A stretch of DNA of 64,000 nucleotides from Flavobacterium sp. MC2016-06 (lineage in GTDB: Bacteria > Bacteroidota > Bacteroidia > Flavobacteriales > Flavobacteriaceae): NCBI RefSeq assembly GCF_009711165.2, contig NZ_WMID02000011.1:62001-126000 (forward strand), in the 5' to 3' direction. Made by a program: the position numbers and the translations under genes. Below the pieces are notes generated by a model that worked only from the letters and a program-made list of their open reading frames with translations, searched no databases and was not told the DNA's origin. Positions 34,270 through 43,348 of this stretch are shown piece after piece; within the stretch, counting starts at the first letter, position 1, and the number at the start of each line of letters is the position of its first letter.

Positions 34270-35682
34270 TTATCGAAGTTCTAAAAGTACAACATTTTCA
34301 ACATGATGCGTTTGTGGAAACATATCAACCGGACGTACGCGTGTAACTTTGTATTTTTCGTCCATTAATGCCAAATCACGTGCTTGTGTTGCTGAGTTAC
34401 AGCTTACATAAACTACTTTTTGAGGAGCAATTTTCATAATTTGTTCTATTACATCTTTGTGCATTCCGTCGCGAGGCGGATCTGTAATAATAACATCAGG
34501 TTTTCCGTGGCGCGCAATAAAAGCTTCGTTAAAAACCACTTTCATGTCTCCAACAAAAAACTCGCAATTGGTAATATTATTGCGTTCTGCATTAGCTTTA
34601 GCATCTAAAATAGCTTCTGGAACACTTTCTACCCCAATTACTTTTTTTGCTTTTTTAGAAACAAATTGAGCAATTGTTCCTGTTCCTGTATATAAATCAT
34701 ATACAGTTTCGTTACCAGTTAGACCTGCAAAATCACGTGTTATTTTATACAATTCATACGCTTGGTCTGAATTGGTCTGGTAAAAAGATTTTGCATTGAT
34801 GCTGAATTTTAAACCTTCCATTTCTTCCAAGATATAATCTCTACCTTTATATAGTATGATATTTTGGTCGTAAATAGTATCGTTTGGTTTTCCGTTTACA
34901 ACATATTGTAAGGATGTAATTTGTGGAAATTTTTCGTATAAATGATCTAAAATCAATTCTCGATTTTTCTTGTCTTCTTCAAAAAACTGAATTAGAACCA
35001 TAATTTCTCCTGTAGAAACGGTACGAATCATTACGGTACGTAATAATCCTGAATGTTCTCTCGGATTAAAGAATGCTAAATTATGCTCGTTGGCAAATGC
35101 TCTAATCTCGTTACGTATTGCATTTGAAGGATCTTCCTGCAAATGACATTTTGTAATATCAAGAATTTTATCCCACATTTTTGGGATATGAAATCCTAAA
35201 GCATTTCTATTACCTAAATCTTCTGTGCTGTCGATCTCTTTTTCTGTTAACCAACGGCTGTTAGAAAAAGAAAATTCCATTTTATTTCTATAGAAAAATT
35301 GTTTGTCTGAACCTAAAATAGTTTCAAATTCAGGAAGTTCAACTTTTCCAATTCGCTGTAAATGATTTTTAACTTCGTTTTGTTTGTAATACAGCTGCTG
35401 GCTGTATTTCATATTTTGCCATTTACATCCGCCGCAAACTCCAAAATGCTCACAAATAGGATCTATACGATGTTCTGATAATTCGTGAAATTTTACTGCT
35501 TTACCTTCATAATAAGCCTTTCTTTTTTTGAAAGTCTGTATGTCAATTACATCGCCAGGAACTACGTTCGGAATAAAGATAACTTTTCCGTCTGGAGCTT
35601 TCGCTACCGATACTCCTTTTGCTCCAGCATCAAGAACTTGAATTTGATGAAAGACAATTTTGTCTGTATTTTTTCTTCCCAT
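34270..35682 (-). CDS. rlmD: 23S rRNA (uracil-1939-C5)-methyltransferase RlmD
   Basis: Methylates uracil in 23S rRNA with SAM. 470 aa. In order: an N-terminal TRAM domain (about 10-65, with GAKGVSVAKAPDGKVIFIP), the four-cysteine iron-sulfur cluster CEHFGVCGGCKWQ plus a later Cys (CHLQED), a central domain, and a C-terminal Rossmann fold with VYDLYTGTGTIAQF. The catalytic nucleophile is in VVYVSCNSATQARDL, and TDPPRDG is also present. Rlm-type versus the tRNA-type TrmA is not settled by sequence, but TRAM plus the cluster favours RlmD or its relatives. A TATTTTTG -7 box lies just upstream (35687-35694). Confidence 0.88.
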   Translation of the reverse strand: MGRKNTDKIVFHQIQVLDAGAKGVSVAKAPDGKVIFIPNVVPGDVIDIQTFKKRKAYYEGKAVKFHELSEHRIDPICEHFGVCGGCKWQNMKYSQQLYYKQNEVKNHLQRIGKVELPEFETILGSDKQFFYRNKMEFSFSNSRWLTEKEIDSTEDLGNRNALGFHIPKMWDKILDITKCHLQEDPSNAIRNEIRAFANEHNLAFFNPREHSGLLRTVMIRTVSTGEIMVLIQFFEEDKKNRELILDHLYEKFPQITSLQYVVNGKPNDTIYDQNIILYKGRDYILEEMEGLKFSINAKSFYQTNSDQAYELYKITRDFAGLTGNETVYDLYTGTGTIAQFVSKKAKKVIGVESVPEAILDAKANAERNNITNCEFFVGDMKVVFNEAFIARHGKPDVIITDPPRDGMHKDVIEQIMKIAPQKVVYVSCNSATQARDLALMDEKYKVTRVRPVDMFPQTHHVENVVLLELR

Positions 35683-35776
35683 AGCGCAAAAATAAGGCTT
35701 TGAAAACTTTTACATATTTAATTTTGAAAATATTTTAGAAATTCTTTAAAATAGTAGTTTAATTAACTTTAAAAGT

Positions 35777-35784
35777 TAACTTTG
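35777..35784 (+). promoter_or_regulatory. -7 box of the histidine kinase gene
   Basis: TAACTTTG fits TAnnTTTG, 57 bases before the ATG. No good -33 TTTG at standard spacing. Confidence 0.4.
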
Positions 35785-35840
35785 TTTTCGTAATTCCCCC
35801 AAGATTACGATTCTAACTTACTATTATTGTTTGACTTTTT

Positions 35841-36890
35841 ATGAAGTTATACCACAGACTCTCACAAATTAGCTTTTTGAAGAAAAGCTATGCCTTCAAA
35901 TTTTTGTTTGTCGCGTTTATAGGTATACACATTCCCTTAATTGGAAGTTTATTTTTTGTACTTTATTTTAAACACGATATTTCGCCTACCTCAATTATGG
36001 TTTTTTCGTTAAGCATGACATTGCTGGCGACTTTAGTTACGCTTTTGGTTCTAAATAGATTGATAAAACCCATTGAAATTGCATCAAAAGCATTAGACGA
36101 TTATAGAAATCATAGAAAATTATCATTATTACCAACTGATTATGAAGATGAAGCGGGTTTGCTGTTGTGTAATATTCAAGAATCAATTTTTGAGGCTGAA
36201 AGTTTTATCAACGAAAAGCAGGATTTAATTTATATGCTTTCGCATGATTTGAAGAATTTCGCTGGAAATCCGCAAGGTTTAGCAAAATTGATTATCAGTG
36301 AACATCCATCAGAATCTGTTACTAGTCTTGCTGAATTAATCTGCGAATCGACAAATTTGCAATTTAGGTATATTGAAAATTTTATTAAGTTATTAAACGA
36401 ACAAGATAGAGTAATAAAATCATTGCAGGAAGCTAAGACGATTTTGTTCCCGAATATTCTCCCTTTTATTAATGAACAGGTAGAACAGCGTTTGCTGGAT
36501 AAAAACATTAAACTTAGCTTGAATTTAGAACTTGTTGAAACTAAACTTCGTATTGATGAAGGTTTGCTGATTCAGGTTATTGTAAATTTAATTAGTAATG
36601 CTGTTAAGTTTTCTTATTTTGATAGTGAAATTAAGGTTAGAATTTATAGCGAAAAATCTACTTTCATCATAACGGTTATTGATAAAGGTATTGGTTTTAA
36701 TAAAGATCAAATTGAAGAATTATTCAAAAAATTTACCAAAATGAGCCGTTTAGGAACTGCAAATGAATCTTCTACAGGAATTGGATTGTATTTGTGTAAA
36801 AAAATTATCGAAAGAAATAAAGGCAGACTTAGCGCGATAAGCGAAGGGAAAAATAAAGGAGCTGAATTTAGAATTGAGTTTGATATATAA
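35841..36890 (+). CDS. Orphan sensor histidine kinase
   Basis: 349-residue membrane kinase. Two transmembrane helices at about 20-43 and 52-73 frame a very short periplasmic loop, so it likely senses a membrane or cytoplasmic signal. A HAMP-like linker (LIKPIEIASKALDDYR) leads to the dimerisation helix with the phospho-acceptor in MLSHDLKN (about His134). The ATPase domain has N-box VNLISNAVKFS, G1 IDKGIGF, F-box LFKKFTKMSRLG and G2 SSTGIGLYLCKKI. No response regulator gene adjoins it, so it is an orphan. The neighbours give no hint of its signal. Confidence 0.9.
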   Translation: MKLYHRLSQISFLKKSYAFKFLFVAFIGIHIPLIGSLFFVLYFKHDISPTSIMVFSLSMTLLATLVTLLVLNRLIKPIEIASKALDDYRNHRKLSLLPTDYEDEAGLLLCNIQESIFEAESFINEKQDLIYMLSHDLKNFAGNPQGLAKLIISEHPSESVTSLAELICESTNLQFRYIENFIKLLNEQDRVIKSLQEAKTILFPNILPFINEQVEQRLLDKNIKLSLNLELVETKLRIDEGLLIQVIVNLISNAVKFSYFDSEIKVRIYSEKSTFIITVIDKGIGFNKDQIEELFKKFTKMSRLGTANESSTGIGLYLCKKIIERNKGRLSAISEGKNKGAEFRIEFDI

Positions 36891-36910
36891 TTTTTTGTTT
36901 GTTTCTTTCT

Positions 36911-37312
36911 TTAAAAAAGAGCAGTATTGTATGTTAATTTTGGTTTCCCATCCACACATTCAACCGAAGCCGGCGGAGGTAGCGCTTCACAAGTCGAATA
37001 TATTTTCCATTTCCCATTAAATACTGCTTCTGCATCTGTGTATGCTTTTACTTTGTTTAGAAATTCAGGTTCGTTTACTTTTTTAGAATAAGCAATATAT
37101 CCAGTAACTCCCCCGCAGGGTTTAGAACCTATTCCTGTAATAGACCAGTCTTTAGAGTCTGTACAAGTTTGAGAATTAACTAACGAAAGGTCAATTATTT
37201 CGTTGTACATAATTTCTAGCTTTTTTGAATCTTCTTCTTTTGAGTTTTCATCGTTGCTGCAGGATAAAAATAATAGACAAGTGGCAAATAATATATAACG
37301 TAATTTTTTCAT
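36911..37312 (-). CDS. Small lipoprotein with one four-cysteine module
   Basis: 133 residues: lipobox CLLFLSC (Cys18), a linker rich in Glu/Ser/Lys (NDENSKEEDSK), then one copy of a ~100-residue module with the order MYNEIIDLSL, TC, a W, PCGG, Y..Y, F.nKV.aYtdA, W, STCE, and VECVDGKPKLTY. The same module occurs once in the next gene and three times in the gene after it. Its four conserved cysteines probably form two disulphides in the envelope. I know no name for this domain. It is the last of three paralogous genes in a row. Confidence 0.8.
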   Translation of the reverse strand: MKKLRYILFATCLLFLSCSNDENSKEEDSKKLEIMYNEIIDLSLVNSQTCTDSKDWSITGIGSKPCGGVTGYIAYSKKVNEPEFLNKVKAYTDAEAVFNGKWKIYSTCEALPPPASVECVDGKPKLTYNTALF

Positions 37313-37379
37313 GGTTAAAGAAATTGTGGTTACGTGATAAAAAGGAACATTTTCTAATGTAAAGAGAATGAGCCGCAGT

Positions 37380-37793
37380 TTATTTAGGGATAGTATTGTT
37401 GTTATAAAGAAGTATTGGTTTTTCCAGATAGCAGTCTAAGCCCGTTGGCTTGCCCCAATAATAAAAATACTCACCACAATTTAGTCCCCATTTTGCGATA
37501 TGAATGTCGCGTAATTTTTTGTATTCCGCTGCTTTATTTAAAAATTCTACGGTATTTATTTTTTTGGAATAAATAACATCTAATTCTCCGCCACAGCCTT
37601 CACCTATCGCTACGTAAGCCCATTCATTTGGATTTGTACAAGTTTGTATTTCATACTGCGATAAAGTGATTAGTTCCTTATACATTTTGGTTAATCTATC
37701 AGAATCTTCTATTTTTTGGCTTTCACTATCATTATTGCTGCACGATATAAAGGTAAAACTGATTACTAATAGTATAAAACTTAATTTTTTCAT
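37380..37793 (-). CDS. Small lipoprotein with a diverged copy of the four-cysteine module
   Basis: 137 residues: lipobox ISFTFISC (Cys18), then linker and one module with MYKELITLS, QTCTNPNEWAYVAIGEGCGG, YSKKINTVEFLNKAAEY and WGLNCGEYF. Near the C-terminus LDCYLEKPILLYNN replaces the usual C(V/I)(D/N)GKPTLLY. It therefore departs most from the family in its last third (WGKPTGLD inserted). Single copy between the triple-module gene and another single-module gene. Function unknown. Confidence 0.78.
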   Translation of the reverse strand: MKKLSFILLVISFTFISCSNNDSESQKIEDSDRLTKMYKELITLSQYEIQTCTNPNEWAYVAIGEGCGGELDVIYSKKINTVEFLNKAAEYKKLRDIHIAKWGLNCGEYFYYWGKPTGLDCYLEKPILLYNNNTIPK

Positions 37794-37878
37794 GGTTAAT
37801 GAATGGTTGGTTAGTGTCTTTTTTATTAGATGAAGATATTGATTAATGGTTGCGTCTAAATGTAAAATTAAAATAAAA

Positions 37879-37900
37879 AGAGGGACATAATGTCCCTCTT
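37879..37900 (-). terminator. Terminator after the triple-module lipoprotein gene
   Basis: Stem AAGAGGGACA / TGTCCCTCTT with a two-base loop. On the minus strand a T-rich run follows. Confidence 0.8.
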
Positions 37901-37946
37901 AAGATATTTATACTGTACTTACAGTGTCGTTTGATATGATTAAGTT

Positions 37947-39017
37947 TTAGTATTTCAACTTTACTTTTCCATCTATACAATTTATCGATTTTGGAGCCGA
38001 AGTAAAATCACATGTAGATATAACTCCCCATCTTTTATCGTATCCTGCCTGCATATTTGTGTACGTGTTAACTTTTGAAAGAAAACTAGCAGTGTTTATT
38101 TCTAATGAATAAGCAATATAGTCAGTTGGTCCTCCGCAAGCTTTTTCTCCAATAGCGGTAAAAGCCCATTTTTCAGGATTGTCACACGTTTTAGAATTAA
38201 CTAATGAGAGTGTTATGATCTCATTGTACAAGTTATTTAAATTTTGTTTTTCTAAATTTCTATCAGATTCATACAGTAAAGTTGGTTTATTATTAACACA
38301 ATCTATCGCGATTGGAGCAGGTGTTACATTGCAAGTTGAAACCATTTTCCATTTTTTATGAAATGCGCTCAGTTTTTCAGTATAAACATCTACTTTACTT
38401 AAAAAATTTGTTCTATCGATTTCTAAAGAATAAGGAATATATTCAAGAGGACCTCCGCATATTTGTTTGCCTATAGCAGTATAGTACCACTTTTGAGGAT
38501 TGCTACACGATTTAGAATTAACCAATGAGAGTGTTATGATCTCCTCGTACATTTGTTTTAAATTTTGTTTTTCTAAATCCATATCAGATCGATACAGTAA
38601 CGTTGGTTTTCCATTAACACAACTAACAATTTCAGGCATAGGAATAACATCACATGTAGATGTAATATTCCATTTTGTATTAAATTCTGCCTGTTTTTTG
38701 TTGTAAGCTTTTACTTTATCATTAAAATTATCTTTATTGATGTATAAGTAGTATGGAAGGTATTCGACAGGACCGCCACAAGCTTTTGATCCAACAGCAA
38801 TAAAATCCCATTCTCCAGAAACTGCACATGTTTCAGTTTTTCCTAAAGACAGAGTTACTATCTCGTTGTACATTTTTTCCAGATTTTTAGATTCTTCATC
38901 TTTAACAGATGTATTATCTGGTTTTACTGGATTTTTGACTTTTGGCAGTAAATCATCATTACTGCACGAAGTAAATACTAAAGCAATAGTAAGTACTAGT
39001 AGACTTATTTTTTTCAT
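37947..39017 (-). CDS. Lipoprotein with three tandem four-cysteine modules
   Basis: 356 residues: lipobox ALVFTSC (Cys18), linker to about 42, then three modules at about 43-142, 150-249 and 255-356. Each reads LEK..(M/L)Y.EI.TLSL, TC or SC, W, (A/I)CGGP..Y..Y, IN...F..KV..Y, W, STC(D/N), and C(V/I)(N/D)(G/N)K. Modules 2 and 3 share nearly identical DNA (both with GAGAGTGTTATGATCTC on the plus strand), so their duplication is fairly recent. The other two genes carry one module each, making five copies in 2.1 kb. Surface or periplasmic by its signal. Function unknown. Confidence 0.82.
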   Translation of the reverse strand: MKKISLLVLTIALVFTSCSNDDLLPKVKNPVKPDNTSVKDEESKNLEKMYNEIVTLSLGKTETCAVSGEWDFIAVGSKACGGPVEYLPYYLYINKDNFNDKVKAYNKKQAEFNTKWNITSTCDVIPMPEIVSCVNGKPTLLYRSDMDLEKQNLKQMYEEIITLSLVNSKSCSNPQKWYYTAIGKQICGGPLEYIPYSLEIDRTNFLSKVDVYTEKLSAFHKKWKMVSTCNVTPAPIAIDCVNNKPTLLYESDRNLEKQNLNNLYNEIITLSLVNSKTCDNPEKWAFTAIGEKACGGPTDYIAYSLEINTASFLSKVNTYTNMQAGYDKRWGVISTCDFTSAPKSINCIDGKVKLKY

Positions 39018-39126
39018 AATTTATAAATTTTATTACAAAATAAAATGTTAAAAAATAAGAAAAAAGCCACAATAGATTAAAAACGCAATAGAATAAGGTA
39101 AAAATGACTTTAAAATTAAAAAAAAT

Positions 39127-40113
39127 CTACCAAAGATGTTGAACAGAAGGTTTTATGTATTCTTCGTATATTTTATTCATTGCCGAGATTTTCTCAGGAG
39201 TTAATTTTGGTAAATCATAAACCGATAAATTAGACATTACATGGTTTGCATTTGAAGCTCCAGGAATAATACAGCTGATATCTTCAAAACTTAAAATCCA
39301 TTGTAAAGCAATCGGTGCAAGATTTTTGACTTCTGGAAATAATGCTTTTAATTCTTCTACAGCTTTCAGTCCTAAATCGTAATCAATTCCTGAGAAAGTT
39401 TCGCCTTTATCAAAAGCATCACCGTTTCTATTAAAATTACGATGATCTTGAGCATCAAAAGTTGTTTTAGCATCAAATTTACCCGTTAAAAGTCCGCTTG
39501 CAAGAGGAACACGAGCAATGATTCCGATATCTTTCTTTCTGGCTTCAGAGAAAAATAACTGCGATGGACGCTGACGGAATAAATTGAATATAATCTGAAC
39601 TGTAGTTACATTAGAATATTCGATAGCTTTTAAGGCTTCTTCTACTTTTTCTACACTTACGCCAAGGTTTAAAATTTTCCCTTGCTCTTTTAGGCGGTCA
39701 AATAATTCGAAAATTTCAGGACGGTAAAAAACTTCGGTCGGAGGGCAGTGCAGCTGAATTAAATCTAGTGTTTCTAAGTTCATTCTTTTTAAACTGTCTT
39801 CAACAAATTTCTGAAGTACTTTTGGCTGATAACCTTCACTAACATGTGGATTAATATGACGCCCGCATTTTGTAGCGACATAAATACGTTCAGATCGAGA
39901 ACGAACAACTCTTCCTACAGCAGTTTCGCTTAGTCCATTTTCATAAACATCAGCAGTGTCAATAAAATTCACACCATTGTCAATAGCAGTATTTAAAAGT
40001 TCATCGGCACTTTTATTGTCAAAAGCAGATCCCCATTTTCCTCCAACCTGCCAAGTGCCAAGTGAGATTTCAGATATATTAAAGTTGGTTTTTCCTAGTT
40101 TACGGTAGTTCAT
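39127..40113 (-). CDS. Aldo/keto reductase
   Basis: 328-residue NADPH-dependent oxidoreductase with a TIM barrel, cytoplasmic. Catalytic tetrad: Asp and Tyr in FIDTADVYENGLSE (about residues 52-58), Lys in YVATKCG, and His in IQLHCPP. The cofactor end is GIIARVPLASGLLTGKF and IIPGASNANHV. The signature GVNFIDTADVY and the overall length fit the AKR11/12-like group common in bacteria. Substrate not predictable. Single gene, 67 bases from the cysM stop. Confidence 0.92.
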   Translation of the reverse strand: MNYRKLGKTNFNISEISLGTWQVGGKWGSAFDNKSADELLNTAIDNGVNFIDTADVYENGLSETAVGRVVRSRSERIYVATKCGRHINPHVSEGYQPKVLQKFVEDSLKRMNLETLDLIQLHCPPTEVFYRPEIFELFDRLKEQGKILNLGVSVEKVEEALKAIEYSNVTTVQIIFNLFRQRPSQLFFSEARKKDIGIIARVPLASGLLTGKFDAKTTFDAQDHRNFNRNGDAFDKGETFSGIDYDLGLKAVEELKALFPEVKNLAPIALQWILSFEDISCIIPGASNANHVMSNLSVYDLPKLTPEKISAMNKIYEEYIKPSVQHLW

Positions 40114-40180
40114 TTTTTATATAAAGGTGCTAAAGATGTTAAGTTTTAAATTTTAAAGAAAGTAAAATAACATCTTGTTT

Positions 40181-41068
40181 TTAATCAAACAAATCTGAAG
40201 AAAGATAACGATCGCCGCGATCGCAGATTACGGCTACAATAACACCAGATTCTAACTGTTCTGCAATTTTTAAGGCAACAGCAACAGAACCGCCGCTGCT
40301 CATTCCGGCAAAAACACCTTCTTCTAGAGCTAATCTTTTTGTCATTTCTCGAGCTTCTTCTTCGCTTATATCGATAACAGTATCAACTTTTGAAGCATCA
40401 AAAATTTTAGGTAAATATTCTTGAGGCCATTTACGAATTCCAGGAATCTGCGATCCGTCACTAGGCTGTGCGCCAACAATCTGAATTGCTGGATTTTTTT
40501 CTTTTAAGTAAGTCGAAGTTCCAATAATAGTTCCCGTTGTTCCCATTGCCGAAACAAAGTGAGTAACAGTTCCATCAGTATCATTCCAGATTTCAGGGCC
40601 AGTTGTTTTGTAATGCGCTTTCCAGTTGTCATCATTCGCAAATTGATTTAACATTACATAACCGCCTTCTGCCACTTTTTTGTCGGCATAATCCCTAGAA
40701 CCAATAATTCCTTCGCTAGCAGGCGTTAAAATAACTGTAGCGCCATAAGCGCGCATTGTTTGTGTACGTTCTTTTGTAGAATCTTCTGGTAAAACCAATT
40801 CTATTTCAATTTGAAACAATTGCGCAATCATGGCCAAAGCAATTCCAGTATTGCCACTTGTTGCTTCAATTAATTTATCTCCTTTTTTAATATCGCCTCT
40901 TTCTAGAGCCGAAGCAATCATGTTGTATGCTGCTCTGTCTTTTACACTGCCGCCCGGGTTATTTCCTTCGAGTTTAAGTAAAAGCTTTACGTTTTTATTT
41001 TTAACCAAATTGACAGTCTCCATCAATGGAGTATTCCCAATTAAGTTTAACAATTTCTGTGGAGCCAT
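40181..41068 (-). CDS. cysM: Cysteine synthase B
   Basis: PLP-dependent O-acetylserine sulfhydrylase that makes cysteine from O-acetylserine and sulfide or thiosulfate. 295 aa. The Schiff-base lysine is in GGSVKDRAAYNM (about Lys43), the substrate loop is EATSGNTGIALAMIA, the phosphate-binding glycine loop is SAMGTTGTIIGTSTYL, and SSGGSVAVAL is near the C-terminus. The short length and the ARPSDGSQIPGI-like region (here AQPSDGSQIPGIRKWP) favour CysM over CysK. It is one base downstream of cysE, and the two enzymes act in sequence. Confidence 0.92.
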   Translation of the reverse strand: MAPQKLLNLIGNTPLMETVNLVKNKNVKLLLKLEGNNPGGSVKDRAAYNMIASALERGDIKKGDKLIEATSGNTGIALAMIAQLFQIEIELVLPEDSTKERTQTMRAYGATVILTPASEGIIGSRDYADKKVAEGGYVMLNQFANDDNWKAHYKTTGPEIWNDTDGTVTHFVSAMGTTGTIIGTSTYLKEKNPAIQIVGAQPSDGSQIPGIRKWPQEYLPKIFDASKVDTVIDISEEEAREMTKRLALEEGVFAGMSSGGSVAVALKIAEQLESGVIVAVICDRGDRYLSSDLFD

Positions 41069-41069
41069 A

Positions 41070-41861
41070 TTATTTTTTTTCTTTTATTTTAACTTCAGTT
41101 GTAGTGGTATTGGTTACAATAGAATTTTCTGGAATTGATTTGGTAATCCAGGCATTTCCTCCAACAATGCTATTTTTTCCAATTGTAGTTTCGCCTCCCA
41201 AAATGGTGGCATTGGCATAAATGCAGACATTAGCTTCTACAGTTGGATGTCTTTTTGCATTTTTCATTTCTTTGCTCACACTCAAGGCACCTAAAGTAAC
41301 ACCTTGGTAAATTTTTACGTGTTTCTTAATCACGCTGGTTTCACCAATTACAATTCCGGTGGCGTGATCAATAAAAAATGGCGAAGCAATATCGGCACCA
41401 GCATGAATGTCAGTTCCCGTAATTCGATGCGCATATTCGCTCATTAATCTCGAGAATAATAATAAATCCAGATGGTATAATTCGTGGCTTAATCTGTAAA
41501 TAGCAATCGCAAAAAAGCCAGGATATCCTAAATAAACTTCATCAATGCTGTTTGATGCAGGGTCATTTTCTAAAATATATTCGGCATCTTGATTTAGTTT
41601 TTCTAAAACAGCAGGTAATTTTTCTAGAAATCTATCCCAGATCGATTCGCATAAATTCTGCGGTTTTTTGCAGGCCAAAACAGCAATTTCTTTAAAGCGT
41701 ATTTCAAGCTCGTTAATACTTTCGTCTAAAGCCGCATTCGAATCAAAAAGAGTATAAAAAAGCTTTTCTGTAAAATCTTCTGTTTTGGTTTTGATGCCGT
41801 AATTTATGTTTGAATGGCTTTTGAGCGCTTTGATGTTTTGTATGATAGTGTCTTTTGTCAC
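41070..41861 (-). CDS. cysE: Serine O-acetyltransferase
   Basis: Acetylates serine with acetyl-CoA, the step before cysteine synthase, in the cytoplasm. 263 aa: an N-terminal alpha-helical domain (about 1-135, with FDSNAALDESINELEIRF) and a C-terminal left-handed beta helix of hexapeptide repeats. The catalytic region has DIHAGADIASPFFIDHATGIVIGET and YQGVTLGALS, and the coil continues through GGETTIGKNSIVGGNAWITKSIP. The cysE-cysM pair (1-bp gap) forms the two-step pathway and may form the cysteine synthase complex, although the usual C-terminal Ile tail is not seen (ends KEKK). Confidence 0.92.
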   Translation of the reverse strand: MTKDTIIQNIKALKSHSNINYGIKTKTEDFTEKLFYTLFDSNAALDESINELEIRFKEIAVLACKKPQNLCESIWDRFLEKLPAVLEKLNQDAEYILENDPASNSIDEVYLGYPGFFAIAIYRLSHELYHLDLLLFSRLMSEYAHRITGTDIHAGADIASPFFIDHATGIVIGETSVIKKHVKIYQGVTLGALSVSKEMKNAKRHPTVEANVCIYANATILGGETTIGKNSIVGGNAWITKSIPENSIVTNTTTTEVKIKEKK

Positions 41862-42051
41862 AATGGTAAAAATGAATGAGTGATTTAAAACGTTAAAAGT
41901 AAGGCGTTTTTTGTAAATAAAGGCACGAATTATATAAAGAAATTTTGTGCTGAGAATGGTATTTGTGATAAATAAAAGAATTATAAAGGATTATATTTTA
42001 TGTGATTGTTAAGAAGTTAAATGCGTAAATTAGCCAGTAAAATTTATAAAA

Positions 42052-42753
42052 ATGAAAAATAATTCGACTTTTAAAAGTGCTATATCAGATCTTTTTTTTC
42101 CTGAAAGTGAGAAAATTTGTGGAAATTCTATTCACGATCCAATTTTAGGACTGATTATTAAAGATCATCCCTCTTTTTGTGATGAAGATTGTATTGGAGT
42201 GCAGGAATTAAATGTGTACCGCCAAAAATACATTTCAAACTATTTGTCTACAGAAATTGGAGCACTTTCTGATCTTGAAAAAGGCGTTATCGAATCTTTA
42301 AAAGAAGATAAATCGATAGTGAGTATTGTTGAAGACGAAGAAGAAGCAAGAAGTTTTGGTCAAAAAATAGCCGATAAAGTGGCCGATTTTGGCGGAAGCT
42401 GGACCTTTATTATTTCGTTTGTTGTTTTTATAATAATTTGGATTGGCTCGAATGTATTTGTTTTGTTAGATAAAGGTTTTGATCCGTATCCGTTTATTTT
42501 ACTGAATTTGATATTGTCTTGTATTGCCGCGCTGCAGGCTCCGGTAATTATGATGAGTCAGAATCGTCAAGAAGAAAAAGACCGAAATCGTGCCAAAAAA
42601 GATTACATGATCAACCTAAAATCAGAGTTAGAGATCAGAATGATTCACGATAAAATAGATCATTTGATCATGCATCAGCAGCAAGAATTAATCGAAATTC
42701 AGAAAGTTCAAATCGAGATGATGAATGATATTTTAGATCAAATTAAGAAGTAA
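42052..42753 (+). CDS. DUF1003 membrane protein
   Basis: 233 residues. The core DUF1003 signature is KIADKVADFGGSWTFIISF and IIIWIGSNVFVL, then FDPYPFILLNLILSCIAALQAPVIMMSQNRQEEKDR: two membrane helices (about 120-140 and 150-170) followed by a long charged helix (about 175-233) that looks like a coiled coil. The N-terminal ~100 residues contain cysteines (CGNSIHDP, FCDEDCIG) that might bind a metal. The family's role is unsettled. Single gene, facing a DUF2752 gene. Confidence 0.85.
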   Translation: MKNNSTFKSAISDLFFPESEKICGNSIHDPILGLIIKDHPSFCDEDCIGVQELNVYRQKYISNYLSTEIGALSDLEKGVIESLKEDKSIVSIVEDEEEARSFGQKIADKVADFGGSWTFIISFVVFIIIWIGSNVFVLLDKGFDPYPFILLNLILSCIAALQAPVIMMSQNRQEEKDRNRAKKDYMINLKSELEIRMIHDKIDHLIMHQQQELIEIQKVQIEMMNDILDQIKK

Positions 42754-42773
42754 TCTGTCTTACAAAAAAAGCA

Positions 42774-43055
42774 TTAATAAAAGTGTTTGTAATAGTAACC
42801 GCCGAGCATAAAAATGAGATTTACGAAGGCAATTTTCCAAATTATTTTTTGATAGTTTTTTGATTTATCTAGAAAATGAAGCGCTGCAAATCCGAAAAAT
42901 AACAACGTTGTAAAGACGGCTGGATACATCTTAAAAGAGGCTGAAAAATCACCTTGAAAAAGTAAGAATAAAGAGCGCTGAAAACCACACCCTAAGCACT
43001 CCATTCCGAAGAGCTTTTTGAAGAGGCAGGGGATCATGTATTTCTCTAAATTCAC
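42774..43055 (-). CDS. DUF2752 membrane protein
   Basis: 93-residue protein with the family signature CLFKKLFGMECLGCGFQRSL (two cysteines followed by Cys-Gly-x-x-R) and two membrane helices after it (about 46-60 and 70-85). The length is typical. The family is often found next to membrane redox or assembly genes, but none is obvious here. Convergent with the DUF1003 gene, with 20 bases between the stops. Confidence 0.82.
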   Translation of the reverse strand: MNLEKYMIPCLFKKLFGMECLGCGFQRSLFLLFQGDFSASFKMYPAVFTTLLFFGFAALHFLDKSKNYQKIIWKIAFVNLIFMLGGYYYKHFY

Positions 43056-43107
43056 AACGGTTATTTTTTACAATTTTACAAAAAAAATAGCAGCTAATAC
43101 AGTAAGA

Positions 43108-43142
43108 GTTGAAAACTGTTATTTTAAAGTTTACTACTTTTG
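43108..43142 (+). promoter_or_regulatory. Promoter of the small membrane protein / Smr transcript
   Basis: GTTG (43108-43111) 23 bases before TACTTTTG (43135-43142), within the 17-23-base spacing of Bacteroidota promoters; the ATG follows 21 bases later. Confidence 0.5.
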
Positions 43143-43162
43143 AAATCTCAAGAACTTAAAAA

Positions 43163-43348
43163 ATGAAAACTTTCAAAATAATAATAATGATACTTGCTAT
43201 TTCGGTAGCTTTATATGAACAGGTATCTGCAGAAAAAAACATCTATATTACAGTAATTGCAATTGTAGTTTTTATGTTTGGAATGATGCAGCTGAGTGCA
43301 AAAACGCCAAGTAAAAATCAAGATAAAGAAGAGCATGATGTTGAATAA
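43163..43348 (+). CDS. Small two-span membrane protein
   Basis: 61 residues with two hydrophobic helices (about 5-18 and 29-45, with YITVIAIVVFMFGMMQL) and a charged, Lys/Asp-rich tail. Its stop (43346-43348) overlaps the start of the Smr-domain gene by 11 or 14 bases, so the two are translationally coupled. A promoter sits directly upstream. I recognise no family. Confidence 0.7.
   Translation: MKTFKIIIMILAISVALYEQVSAEKNIYITVIAIVVFMFGMMQLSAKTPSKNQDKEEHDVE

Noticed and set aside
36911..37312. Treating the module lipoproteins as a toxin or immunity set
   Set aside because: Signals and modules are similar across the genes but there is no polymorphic toxin domain, secretion marker or paired gene order to support it.
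37947..39017. Repeats at 38200-38560 as a CRISPR-like array
   Set aside because: The repeated blocks lie about 324 bases apart, are in frame and code for protein modules, so they are gene-internal duplications.
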